Shown here: positions 23,041 through 35,000 of the stretch, one piece after another
How the letters are laid out: each line of letters begins with the position of its first letter
How positions within the stretch are numbered: the stretch's first letter is position 1
Made by a program: the position numbers and the translations under genes
The notes under the pieces: generated by a model
The model's database searches: none
Seen by the model: only the letters and a program-made list of their open reading frames with translations
What the model was told of the DNA's origin: nothing
Origin: Lysobacterales bacterium
GTDB taxonomy: Bacteria > Pseudomonadota > Gammaproteobacteria > Xanthomonadales > Xanthomonadaceae
DNA: 64,000 bases
Direction: 5' to 3'
Assembly: GCA_020442465.1 (NCBI GenBank)
Contig: JAGRJY010000183.1
Coordinates: 94,243-158,242, forward strand

Positions 23041-23487
23041 TCAGTCCTTGCGCTTGCGCAGCGCCACCGCGTTCATGCAGTAGCGCAGGCCGCTCGGTGG
23101 CGGGCCGTCGGGGAACACGTGGCCCAGGTGGGAGTCACACACGGCACAAGTCGTCTCGACGCGGCGCATGCCGTAGCTCGAATCGTCCCGGTAGGCGATC
23201 GCGTTGTCCTGGATCGGCTGGGTGAACGAGGGCCAGCCCGTGCCGGAGTCGAACTTGTTGGTCGCGTCGAACAGCAGGCTGTCGCAGCAGGCACAGCCGT
23301 ACAGGCCCGGCTCGAACAGTTCGCACATCGAGGACGAGAACGCCCGCTCGGTGCCCGCCTGGCGGGTGACGGCGAAAGTGGCTGCATCCAGCTCCTCGCG
23401 CCACTCAGCCTCGGTTTTCTCCACCCGCCGGTCCGGGGTCGCGTTGCCGCGCTGGGTGCGGCGAAAGACTTCGTTCCAATCGATCAT
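23041..23487 (-). CDS. msrB: Peptide-methionine (R)-S-oxide reductase MsrB
   Basis: 148 residues, a complete SelR domain. It reduces the R-epimer of methionine sulfoxide using thioredoxin. The zinc site is two CxxC pairs (C65/C68 and C114/C117), and the catalytic Cys137 is in LRYCMNAVAL. SGTGWPSF and SHLGHVFPDG are family blocks. There is no signal peptide, so it is cytosolic. The chosen ATG starts MIDWNEVFRRTQ; a longer upstream frame is Pro-rich and unlike the family. A monocistronic gene ending at the long palindrome. Confidence 0.95.
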   Translation of the reverse strand: MIDWNEVFRRTQRGNATPDRRVEKTEAEWREELDAATFAVTRQAGTERAFSSSMCELFEPGLYGCACCDSLLFDATNKFDSGTGWPSFTQPIQDNAIAYRDDSSYGMRRVETTCAVCDSHLGHVFPDGPPPSGLRYCMNAVALRKRKD

Positions 23488-23879
23488 CGGTGTCGATTCC
23501 TGGTCCACAGCGCCCGGCGGCGCAGGAGGTGTGCTCGTCGCATGGTACGACGCTCCGGGGCGAGGCGGTGCGTGCTCCGCTGGCGGGGAGTGCGTCCGCG
23601 TGCCAAGGGGGCTCAAGGCAGGGCTGCTGCCAACCGGACGGGCACCGTGCGGCCCGGTTCGAGAGCCAGGTGCAGCGGGGCGCACGATCGATGGGTCGAC
23701 CTTGCGACACAGTGCACGCCGCTATCCCGCATCCGCAAGCGCTGCGGCGCGGCCGCCGGGTCTGGCGCGTCTGTCGTTCGGCAAGGCTGTGATTCCCGCG
23801 CGCCAGCGAATCATCCCGAACGGTCCGCCCGTCACACCGGTTACGCTTGCGCCCTTGGCCCCAGGATCGAACGACGCCC
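23488..23879. other. Intergenic region between msrB and the SnoaL-like gene
   Basis: About 390 bp with only GC-driven reading frames in both directions. No convincing gene, repeat or terminator is seen. It must contain the msrB promoter (leftward) and the promoter of the two-gene unit that follows. Confidence 0.5.
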
Positions 23880-24332
23880 GTGAACCCAGACTTCGCTCTC
23901 ACCGAATCCCTGATTCGGCGCTACTACGACGCCTTCAATGCCGGAAACTGGGAGGGCATGCTGGACTGTCTCGCGGACGACGTCGTCCACCACCTCAACC
24001 AGGGCGCTCGCGAGGTCGGCAAGCCGGCATTCGAGGCCTTCCTCGATCGCATGGCGCGCTGCTATCGCGAGCAATTGAAGTCGATCGTCGTCTGTGTGGC
24101 ATGCGACAGCACGCGTGCCGCGGCCGAGTACGAAGTGCACGGCAGCTATCTGGCTGACGACGAAGGCTTGCCGCCCGCCACGGGGCAGCGTTATGTGCTT
24201 CCCGGCGGCGCGTTCTTCGATGTGCGCGATGGCCGCATCGCGCGGGTAAGCAACTACTACAACCTCAGCGACTGGATCGCCCAGGTCTCGAAGACGTCCG
24301 AGCGGGTTGGTCGCGACGGATTGCCGGCATGA
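23880..24332 (+). CDS. SnoaL-like / NTF2-fold protein
   Basis: 150 residues from a GTG start. It has the ketosteroid-isomerase-like cone fold pattern: SLIRRYYDAFNAGNWEGMLD, then DDVVHHLNQG, and a C-terminal strand set ending GRIARVSNYYNLSDWIAQV. Members act on small hydrophobic substrates or only bind them, and the substrate here cannot be told. Its stop overlaps the start of the acetyltransferase gene (ATGA), so the two are coupled. Confidence 0.8.
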   Translation: MNPDFALTESLIRRYYDAFNAGNWEGMLDCLADDVVHHLNQGAREVGKPAFEAFLDRMARCYREQLKSIVVCVACDSTRAAAEYEVHGSYLADDEGLPPATGQRYVLPGGAFFDVRDGRIARVSNYYNLSDWIAQVSKTSERVGRDGLPA

Positions 24333-24934
24333 ACCATGCCGTGCCGCGCATCGAAGTCGTCGGCGGTTCGAAGATCCTCCCGCATCTCGACGACGTCGCC
24401 CGGCTTCGCATCCGTGTGTTCCGCGATTGGCCGTATCGCTACGAAGGCGACCCCGGCTACGAACGGCGCTATCTCGAAGCCTACGCGCGGTCGCCCGACA
24501 GCGTATTCGTGCTGGCATTCGACGGCGCAGAGGTCGTCGGTGCCTCGACCGGATTGCCCCTCGCTGATGACGACGAAGCGTTTCAGCGCCCGCTTCGCGC
24601 ACGCGGCATCCCGGTCGACAGCGTGTTCTATTTCGGTGAATCGGTACTCCTGCCCGAGTACCGCGGATTCGGCGTGGGTCATCGCTTCTTCGACGAACGC
24701 GAGGCGCATGCACGTCGACTCGGCCGATTTCGCCTCACCGCCTTCGCCGCGGTCGATCGCGACGAACACGACCCGCGCAAGCCGCCCGCTCATCGATCGA
24801 ACGACGTGTTCTGGGCCAAGCGCGGCTATGTCCGCCAGGCCGACATGACGATGCGGTTGGCCTGGCGCGAGGTGGGCGAGGAGCGTGAGACCGAAAAGCC
24901 GTTGACGTTCTGGTTGAGGGCGCTGGAAGACTGA
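24329..24934 (+). CDS. GNAT-family N-acetyltransferase
   Basis: 201 residues with a GNAT fold. The acetyl-CoA loop is LLPEYRGFGVGHRFFDERE, a variant of the Q/RxxGxG/A motif, preceded by the strand FVLAFDGAEVVGASTGLPL. The start RLRIRVFRDWPYRYEGD resembles acetyltransferases of unknown substrate. Translationally coupled to the SnoaL-like gene upstream, with which it probably shares a pathway. Confidence 0.85.
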   Translation: MNHAVPRIEVVGGSKILPHLDDVARLRIRVFRDWPYRYEGDPGYERRYLEAYARSPDSVFVLAFDGAEVVGASTGLPLADDDEAFQRPLRARGIPVDSVFYFGESVLLPEYRGFGVGHRFFDEREAHARRLGRFRLTAFAAVDRDEHDPRKPPAHRSNDVFWAKRGYVRQADMTMRLAWREVGEERETEKPLTFWLRALED

Positions 24935-24994
24935 ATCGCGCGTTGGCGCACAGCCGTCACGATCGTCCCGCCTTGGGGCGGCCCCTGCGTCCGG

Positions 24995-25498
24995 TCAATG
25001 TCGCGACAAAGCGTCCTCATCGAGCAGCGTGCGCAACTCCTCGGCAACCTGCCCGGGCTGGGCGACTCCCATCCGGTGATATCGCACCTTGCCGGATCTG
25101 TCGACGAAGTAGAGAGCCGGGGTGCCTTGCACGCCGAATCGCTGGGCGACAGCATCTGCCTCCAGCACCGGCGTGAAGTCGTGGCCGCGCTGCCTCAGCG
25201 CGGCGATCGGGTCGGCGCCCGGATGCTCGTAAACGGCCACCGCGTAGACGTCAGGACGCTTTGCGCCCATCTCATCGGTCAGCTTGCTCAGTTCGGTCAT
25301 CAGCTGCTTGCAGTAGTGACAGTAGGTGGCCCAGAACACCACTACCACGGGACGTTCGCGCGCGCCCGACACGAATTCGAACGGAGCGCCCTGCGCATCG
25401 TGTGCTTGCCACGCCGGCATCGGTTCACCGACGGCAATCCCCGCCGTGGCGCTGCCCGTGACGCACAGCAACAACAACAAGCTCAATCGGTGCAGCAT
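24995..25498 (-). CDS. TlpA/ResA-like periplasmic thioredoxin-fold protein
   Basis: 167 residues. A Sec signal peptide (MLHRLSLLLLLCVTGSATAG) leads into a thioredoxin fold with the active site WATYCHYCK (C60/C63) and cis-Pro loop FGVQGTPALYFVD. Such proteins reduce disulfides in the periplasm, often for cytochrome c maturation or repair. No ccm gene lies nearby. The leader contains its own cysteine, but no clear lipobox. GGGAGA precedes the start. Confidence 0.87.
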   Translation of the reverse strand: MLHRLSLLLLLCVTGSATAGIAVGEPMPAWQAHDAQGAPFEFVSGARERPVVVVFWATYCHYCKQLMTELSKLTDEMGAKRPDVYAVAVYEHPGADPIAALRQRGHDFTPVLEADAVAQRFGVQGTPALYFVDRSGKVRYHRMGVAQPGQVAEELRTLLDEDALSRH

Positions 25499-26009
25499 GC
25501 GCGTCTCCCGGCACGAGTCAGTATTCAGTGGGCTAGTGGACCGGGCGGGGCGGCAAGAGTTCCGTTCAACACGTGACCTGGAATGGCGACGAGGCAAAGT
25601 GGTGCGATGTGTCCGCCCAATCTCGCCCCTCACCGTGTGCCGACCCCACCCCGCCGAGGGTGGGGTGTTCGTGCCGCTCAGCGCTTCGCTGTCAATGCGG
25701 GCGAGAGGCTCGGAAGTGCCGAGCAGCGAGCTTCAGGCGTGCAGGCGCCGGCCTGCGAAAAGCCGCGCACACCCAGAACCTGCATGGCAAAGCGCGACAC
25801 GCCCGTCTCACTCCCTGGCACCGTCAATCAATGCGTTGCCTCGCACTCTTGACCCAACTTCCGAGCTTCGAAAGTGAGGTTTTTCACCTTGCGCAGAATT
25901 GGAGTGGATATTCCAGAGTGAGCGTTTAGAATGCGCGCGCCTTGCGCCGGCTCTTGCCCGCGCTGAACGTCGGCACAGGAAGTGCCGGGCCATTTCAGGG
26001 GATTCTCGA
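25499..26009. other. Intergenic region upstream of the giant RHS gene, with one hairpin
   Basis: About 510 bp. A 9-bp stem (ACCCCACCC/GGGTGGGGT, 25643-25666, 6-nt loop) is the only clear structure; it has no T-tract. TTTAGAAT at 25925-25932 could be the -10 of the RHS gene, but no -35 fits. No coding sequence is recognised. Confidence 0.5.
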
Positions 26010-29000
26010 ATGCTTCACCACTTCCGCCGCGCGCTCGTTGCGTGCCTGGCTGCCGCCACGCTGTTGGCTGCTGATTCCGTTGCTGCGTCGCAGACATGCA
26101 TGGGCCTGGGTAGCGCCCAGCCCTACAACGTCCTGGTGTTCGGCGACTTTCGCGCTACGTCTTCCGACACGCAGGGCCGCCTGGCCGCTGGCGGGGACGT
26201 CGATCTCGCCAACTACAGCGTGGCCGATCAACTGGCGCCGTCCACTGTCGGCGCAACGCTGATCGCCGGCGGCGATCTGAGTTTCACCTCAGGTCGCCTG
26301 TACGCGGGCGACGCGCTGGTGGGTGGCAGTGCCGGAGGCGTGTCCGCCAGCGTTCGAAACGGTCTTTCCGCCACCCAGCAGATTCTTGATCATCAGTTGC
26401 TGCCCATCGCGTTCGACTCGGTGCGCACGGAGATGCGACAGCTGAGCGCAGCATTGGCCAGCCTGCCGGCGAATGGTTCCGTCGAGTCGCAGTGGGGCGG
26501 CCTGTACCTCCGCGGTACGACAGGCGAGGCGCTCCAGGTGTTCGAACTGCCGGGCGATCTTGTGCTGCAGGCTCACACCTTTGACGTGCGCGACATTCCT
26601 GCCGGCGCCACCGTCGTGTTCAACATTCGCGGCACCTTGAGCGGGCTCACCAACATGAGTCTGCAGTCACTCGCTGCGATGCGCCAGCGCGTGCTGTTCA
26701 ATTTCCCGGACGCCGTCGAACTGACGCTCGCGGGCATCAGCGTCGAAGGCAGCATCCTGGCTCCCGACGCGGTGATCCAGAATCCGCAGGGGGTGGTGAA
26801 CGGACAGGTTGTCGCCCAGCGATGGGACGGCATGATGCAGCTCAACCACCAACCGTTTGTTGGCTGTCTGGACACGCCGGCAAGCAACCGTCCGCCGGAG
26901 ATCCTCTCCACGCCCGAGCGTTTCGCCTACGTGGACCGCCGCTACCGCTACCCGGTGGAAGCCGCCGACCCCGACGAGGAAGTCCTCAGCTTCGGGCTCA
27001 GCGATGCGCCCGCCGACATGGTGATCGACGCTGCGTCCGGTCTGTTGCAGTGGCTGCCCCATGACGGTGATCTGGGCGTGCACGCTGTCTCGATCCAGGC
27101 CACCGATCCGCACGGCGCCAACGACCAGCAATCGTACGACCTACGCGTCGTGCAGGACTTTTGTCCCATCTACCCCATCGCCCTGCCCAGCAACGTCATG
27201 GATGGCCTCTCGCCCGGCGCTGCCGTGCAACGCATGCCGGACGGCACCGGGCCCGGCAATTACAGCTGGCTGACCTGGACTGGCGCCAACAACTCGCCAA
27301 CGCTGGCGGCCAGCCTCACTCCGCCGGGCGACAGCTACCTGTACGTCAGCCCCGACGACGCCAGCGACCATGTGCTGAACATCGGCGATTGGGCGCAAGG
27401 CGCACCCGGCGTCAAGAACGCAAGCCAGGTTCGGGCGGCCATGGATGTGCTGCTCACCCAGGACATCGTGCTGCCCGTATGGTCGTCGCGTCGCGGCCAG
27501 GGTAGCCAGTTCGACTACGGCGTGCAGCGCTTCGTGACGGTGCGCCTGACCGACTACAAGCTCAATGGCAAGGGCTGGCTGAGTTTTGTCTACAAAGGGG
27601 AAGCGACCTGCTATGACCGGCCGCCGACGGCCGACGCGCAGGAAGTCGTTACGCCGGAGGATACCGCCGCTGAGATTGTCCTGACCGGCTCCGACCCGGA
27701 AGACAGTGCGCTGGTTTTCATTGTGGTGACCGGCCCGGAGCACGGGGTGCTGAGCGGCGAGGCGCCGAACCTTGTCTACGAGCCCGAACCCGGGTTCTTC
27801 GGCGAGGATGCGTTCGAATTCTTCGTGAATGACGGCCGCCTGGACTCTGGCACGGCCACCGTGTCGATCTCCGTGCTGCCCGTCAACGATGCGCCGCTTG
27901 CCGATCATCAGTCGATTGAGACCGACGAAGACATGACGGTCGCGATCGTGCTGACGGGCAGCGATTCCGACAGTGATGTGCTGACCTTCTCGCTGCAGTC
28001 GCAGCCGGCACATGGCACGCTCTCGGGTGATGCACCGGATCTCAGCTACGCGCCCAACCCCGACTTCCACGGCGTCGACAGCTTTGCGTTCGTCACCAAC
28101 GACGGCGAACTGAATTCAGACGTGGCTACCGTGTCGATCACGGTATCGCCCGTCAACGACGCGCCGAATGCCGTTGCCCAGGCCGTCGAGACGAACGAAG
28201 ACGAGTCATTGGCCATCGCGCTCATCGGCAGTGATCCGGACGGCGATGCACTGGCTTTCTCTGTGCAGTCGCAGCCCTCGAACGGCACGCTCACGGGCGA
28301 TGCACCGAATCTCACGTACGTCCCCAACGCCGACTTCCACGGCGCCGACGGATTCACCTTCGTCGCGAACGACGGCGAGCTGACCTCGAACCTCGCCACC
28401 GTGTCGATCACGGTGCTGCCCGTCAACGATGCGCCGCTTGCCAGTGACTCTACGGTCCAGACCAACGAAGACACACCGCTGACGATTGCACTCACCGGCA
28501 GCGATCCTGATGGTGACGCGCTGACCTTTTCGCTGCAGTCGCCGCCTTCGAACGGCACGCTGAGTGGCCATGCGCCCGATCTGACCTACACCCCGAATAC
28601 CGACTTCCACGGCGCCGACAGTTTTGCCTTTGTCACCAGCGACGGCGAGTTGACCTCGAACGTGGCCACGGTGTCGATCGCCGTTGTGCCCGTCAACGAT
28701 GTCCCGTCCGCTGACAGCCAGTCGGTCGAGACCAACGAAGACACGCCGTTGGCAGTCGTGCTGACAGGCAGCGATCCGGATGGTGATGCGGTCAGCTTTA
28801 CCGTGCAGATGCAGCCTTCGCACGGTTTGCTCTCTGGTGACGCGCCGAATCTCACGTACGAGCCAAACGCTGACTTCCATGGCGCCGACAGCTTCGTCTT
28901 CCTCTCTCACGATGACGAGTTGTCCTCCGAAGCGGCGACGGTGTCGATCACCGTGCTGTCAGTCAACGATGCGCCAAGCGCCGATCCGCTGCAGCTCGCC

Positions 29001-32000
29001 ACGCCGGAGAGCACGCCACTGCAGATCACGCTGACTGGTTCAGACCGAGACGGTGATGCGCTGAGCTACGCCACCATCGAGGGGCCGGCGCACGGCACGC
29101 TCAGCGGTACCGCGCCTGATCTCGTGTACATGCCGACCGCAGGCTACGACGGTGAGGATGGTTTCACCTTTCAGACCCACGACGGCGCACTCGACTCCGA
29201 GCCGGCGCTTGTGTCGATCACCGTGGAGCGCGTGAACGCGGCACCCAACGCAGCTCCTCAGTCGTTGAGCACGGACGAGGGTGTTGCGTTGGCGATCACC
29301 CTGACTGGCTCCGATCCGGACGGCGATGCGTTGAGCTTCAGCGTCCTCGAGAACCCCGCGCACGGAACGCTCAGCGGTGCTGCGCCTGAGCTGGTCTACA
29401 CGCCTCATGAGGGCTTTGACGGTGAGGATGGCTTGACCTTCCTTGTTCACGACGGCGAGTTCAACTCATCCCCGGCCCGCGTCGACATCGTCGTGCGACG
29501 CGTGCGTCACGGGCCGACCATCGTGTCGTCGCCAGTCACTGCTGCGACCCAATCGCAGGTGTATTCCTACGACGTCGACGCGACCGACCCAGATCAGGAC
29601 ACCTTGGTCTACACGCTCGACCGGGCGCCAGCAGCGATCGCCATCGAGTCCGAATCGGGTCTCGTGCAGGGCTTGGTCGATGCGGACCTGGTCCAGACCG
29701 TGCGTGCCTTCAATGGTCAGTGTTACGTGTTGCCCGACGGCGCCGAGTTCGAAGGTTCTGATGGCACCGCTATTGCGCCGCTGTACCAACGAGTGCGTGG
29801 GGCCATCAGCCGGGGCAGCGCATACGCTGCCCCGCAGACGCGTGCCTGGCATGAGCAGAACGAGTGCCTGGGTTGCCACATCCAGAATCAAACTTTGCTG
29901 GGGCTGCAAGGATCGCTTTCTCGCGCAGATATCGATGAAGACACGGCCGAGTTCCTGCTGACGGAGGTCATGGCCAGCCAGCAGGCGGACGGCTCGATCC
30001 TGCGCAGCAACCCCAACTACGCGGTCAACCAGACCGCGCTCGCAGTATGGGCGCTCAGCCACGCGCCCGATCGGGCGCGCACGTTTGAAGTGCGGGAGCG
30101 TGCGCTGCGCTTCCTCCTGTCGCGGGTAACAAGATTCAGAGATCAGTACGCCTGGAGAAAGGACACTGACACCGGCTGGCTGAAGAGCAACACGGCAGCG
30201 ACCGCGCTGGTGGTGCTCGGGATAGACCGATACATTCGCGATGCAGCTCGCCTGCCGAACGTGACCGCGGAGCAGATGATGCTCGCACTGGAGCTACGCA
30301 ACACGGTGTCCGGCGCGGCGAGGCACTTTCTCGACCGGGATCCCCTGACCACCGACAATCTGGCGATGTCCCTGGTCCTGATGGGGTTGGCGCAGACTAG
30401 AGCACACATTGACGACGCGGCACTGCGCGCGCTCGTCGACAGCCGCATCGCTCAGTTGGACGCACGTCTGCGCGAACGGGTACAGGTCGACGGTGGATGG
30501 CCCTACATTGTCGGAGGTCATTCCGATCCGCTTACGACGGCATGGGTCGGTTTTGCGCTCGACACGCTTGACCCACCGGCCGACGATCCAATCGTTCTGG
30601 CTGGCATCGAATACTTGCTCAATGCGCAGGTCGGCGACGGGACCTGGCGCACGTACTCGGGCTTGTTCACGACCCACCTCGCCACCACTGGTCTGGTGAT
30701 GGCCTATCTGCCTGTTGCGCTCGAACACCTCGGTAGCGCCGATCTGTCCTTGGGCCACATGCGTATTCAGGTGCTTGGCGACGGAAGCATCGCACTGTCG
30801 GTCGAGGCCATGAATCGCGGATTGGCCGACACCGATGCAAGCTCGACGGTGACGTTTTTCTCCGGACGTGATCTCGATGGTGAGCCGCTGGGCGAGGCGA
30901 CCGTGCCAGCCCTTCGCAGCGGTGAAGCCCAGTGGGCGTCGATCACGCTCGATACCCTTCCTGCGGGCGAGGTGTCGGCAGGGATTGCGTCGGTTGGTCT
31001 CCGCGAGTGCATTGAGAACAACAACGCCACGCGCGCCACGCTCGTCTCGGTGCGTGCTACTGATCCTGACGAGTTGTTCGATACGCAGTCATTTCTTCTC
31101 AATCTGGAAGATGCCAACGCTGCGCCCACCATCTCTTCCGTGCCGGTGACCGAGCTTGAGCAGGGTAAGCCCTACGAGTATCAGGTCGCTGTCATCGACC
31201 CGGATGTCGGCGATGCATTCGAGTTCGAGCTGCGCAATGCGCCGCTTGGGCTGTACATCAATCCCCTCTCTGGCAAGTTCTACTACGACGTGCAGCAACT
31301 TGCCGCGGGCACCCACACGATCACGGTCCGCGTGACCGACTTGCGTGGTCTCTACGCCGAGCAAACGTTCCAGCTCGACATCGCGCCGAACCACCAGCCG
31401 GTCATCGTGTCGACGCCACCGACTTCGGCGTCGGTGGGCGAGCCGTACACCTACCGTATTGAAGCGACCGATCAAGACGAAGACGATCTCTTCGTGTCGC
31501 TTCCCGTCAAGCCCATCGGCATGACGCTCGACGAAGCCACCAGCCAGATCACGTGGACGCCGACCGCTGCCCAGAGTGGATCACAGGCGGTCCAGGTGCG
31601 AGTTGTTGACGGACGTGGCGGTGGCGCGACGCAGAGCTTCAGCGTGGTGGTGAGCCAGGCGAGCAACCAACTCCCCACCATCACCTCGACGCCGGTCTAC
31701 TTCGGCAAGACGGGTCGCAGCTATCGCTACGCCGCCACGGCGACCGACCCTGACGGCGACGCGATCGTCTGGTCGTTGCCGAGTTCGCCTGCCGACATGA
31801 CGGTCGACGCCGCGACAGGCGAGGTGCTTTGGACGCCGGCCAACACCGGCAGCTTCGCGGTCACCTTGCGTGCGGCCGATGCCCAGGGCTACCGCGAGCA
31901 GAGCTGGGCGATTGAAGTCATCGACGGCTTGCTGCCGATGACGGCCGAGCTGACGGTGAACCCGCAGCCGGCCGCGCCGGGTGGTGAACTGCTGGCCAAC

Positions 32001-35000
32001 CTGACCGTGGAGAACCCGGGCGGCGCGGTCACTGTGGTGGCCACGCTCGATGGTGCGCCGATCACGTTGCTGGTGAACGCGACCACGACGCTGATCGCGC
32101 CGACCGAATTCGGTCCGCACACCCTCGTGGCGCAGGTCAGCGACGGCGAAGAGACCGTCGAGATCGTCGAGACGATTTACGTCGCCGACCCCAGCGACAC
32201 CACGCCGCCGGACGTGCAGATCATGACCCCTGCCGAGCACCCGCAGTGGGATGCGGTCGAGATCACCGCGCCGACTGCGGTGCGCGCCTTTGTGCACGGC
32301 GACGACGTGTCACGCTGGGTGCTGGCCGTCACCGAGACGGGCGTCGGCGCTCCGAGTGTGCTGGTCGAGGGCGATACGGCGTTCAACGCCAGCGAGATCG
32401 CCACCTTCGACCCGACCCTGCTCGAGAACGGGCTCTACACCCTCACGCTGCAGGCGTGGGACGGCAACGGCAATACCGCGTTCGACAGCCGCCAGATCAT
32501 GGTCACCGGCGACATGAAGCTCGGCCACTTCTCGATCACGTTCGAGGAGGTATCCGTGCCCGTGGCAGGCATTCCCGTCACCGTGACGCGCACCTACGAC
32601 ACCCGCCGCGCGCGCAAGAGCCTCGACTTCGGCTACGGCTGGACGGTCGATGCCACGGGCGTGCGCCTGCAGGAGTCGCGCCGTCCCGGTCTGGCCTGGA
32701 CGGCCGAGCGCAATGGCGGGCCGCTCAGCACCACCTGGTGTTTCGCACCGCTGGGCGCGCCGATGGTCACGGTGCGTCTGCCGGATGGCGGCGTCGCGAA
32801 ATTCCGCGCCAAGGCCGTGCCCGAGTGCCAGGACATCACCCTCAACCAGATCAACCTCGCCTTCGAAGACGTCGACGGTTACGGCTACGAGCTGGAGCAG
32901 ACCGACTACGGCCTGCTCACCTGGGGCAATGTCGAAGGCTTCTCGGTGCCGATCCTGTACGACGGCGCTGGTCCGCCCGTGCCGGCCAATCCGCAGCACT
33001 ACAAGCTCACCACGCCCGAGGGCATGGTCTACACGATCGACCAGGACGCCGGCCTGAAGCGGGTCGACGATCCAGGCAGCAACCAGTTCCTGACCTTCTC
33101 GCGCGACGGCGTGCTGCACAGCACCGGTGTCGGCATCGTGTTCGAGCGCGATGCGCTCGGCCGCATCCACACCATGCGCATGCCCGACGACAGCACCCGT
33201 CACTACGCCTACACGCCGCAGGGCGAACTCGATCAGGTCGTTGACCAGGTCGGCGAGATCACCTCGTTCGGCTACGTGTCGACGCCGGCCTTCCCGCACT
33301 ACCTGCGGGACATCGTCGATCCGCGTGGCGTGCGCGTATCGCGCAACGAGTACGACGACGACGGCCGGCTGGTTGCCACCATCGACGCCGACGGCGAGCG
33401 CATCGAGTACGACCACCAGATCGATGGCCGTGCCGAGGTGATCACCGATCGGCGCGGCTTCGCCATGACCTACGTCTACGACGAGGAAGGTCGTGTGCTG
33501 TCGGAGACCAACGGCGCCGGCGAGACCACGCTGCGCACCTACGACACCGACGGCAACGAGCTGACCACCACGAACGCGTTGAACGAGACCACCGCGCGCA
33601 CGTTCGACGGTCGCTTCAACCTGCTGACCGAAACGAATGCGGCCGGTGAGCGCACCACCCACACGTACAACGGCAAGAACCAGCTGCTCACCCAGACCGA
33701 CCACGTCGGGCGCCCGGTGCTGCGCAATACGTTCGACCCGCGCAGCCAGACCCTGCTCACGGCGACCAAAGACGCGCTCGGTAACGAGACCGCCTTTGCC
33801 TACGTCGGTGGCACCGGCATCTTCGGCACCGGCCAGCTGGAGTCGATCACCGATGCCGAAGGCCAGCAGACCGGCTTTGCCTACGACGTGCGCGGCTACA
33901 AGACCAGCGAGGTCGATGCGCTGGGCCGCCCCACCGTGTTCATCAACGACGACATGGGGCGGGTGATCGAGGAGCGCCGGTTCCGCACGCGCGCCGACGG
34001 CAGCAACGAGACGCTGTCCACGTTCTACACCTACGACGCCAAGGGCAATGTCACCGCGGTGACACACCCCGATGGTTCGGTCACCACCACCGAGTACGAC
34101 GGCAACGACAAGCCGGTCAGGGAGTGCGACGGTCTGAACCGCTGCACCACCACGAGCTACGACGACCGCGGCAACGTCGTGCGCATCCAGTACCCGGATG
34201 GTCTGTTCGACGAGAAGCAATACGACCCCAACGGCAATCTCGCCGGCGAGATCGATCGCGCAGGGCGGGGCACCTGGTACCAGTACGACGGTGCCAACCG
34301 CCTGGTCCGTACCACCTTCCCCGACGGCACGTTCAGCCGCAGCGTGTACGACGACGCCGGCCGCATGCTCGAGTCCATCGACGAGAACGGTCGCGTCACC
34401 CAGTACCGCTACGACGCCGCCGGCCGGCAGACCGAGGTGCTGCAGGCCGATCCCGCCTCGGGCGTGGCCGGCGCCGGACCGGTGATGCGTACGCTGTACG
34501 ACGAAACCGGCCGCCGTACCGCCAGCATCGATCCGAACGGCGGCACCACGCGCTACGTCTACGACGACGCCGGCCGCCTGATCGAGACGGTGTTCCCCGA
34601 TCCGCAGGGCGACGACGGCGACGACGGCAACAACCCGCGCACGCGCACGGACTACGACAAGGTCGGGCGCAAGCTCGCCGAGACCGACGAGGCCGGGCGA
34701 ACCACGCGCTACGCCTACGACGCGCTTGGTCGCCTGGTTGCCGTGGTGCTGCCGAACCCGCAGACCGGGGCGAACCCGCCGCTGGTGAGCGGGCAGAGCC
34801 CGGATGCCGGCACGCTGACCACCACCTACGCCTACGACCAGGTCGGCAACAAGATCGCCCAGACCGATGCCGAGGGCCGCACCACCCGTTGGGAATACGA
34901 CGCCATGGGGCGCGAGACCGCGCGCGTGCTGCCGGGTGGCCAACGCGAGACCAAGGCCTACAACGCCGCCGGCGAGCTGGTCACGATGACCGACTTCAAC

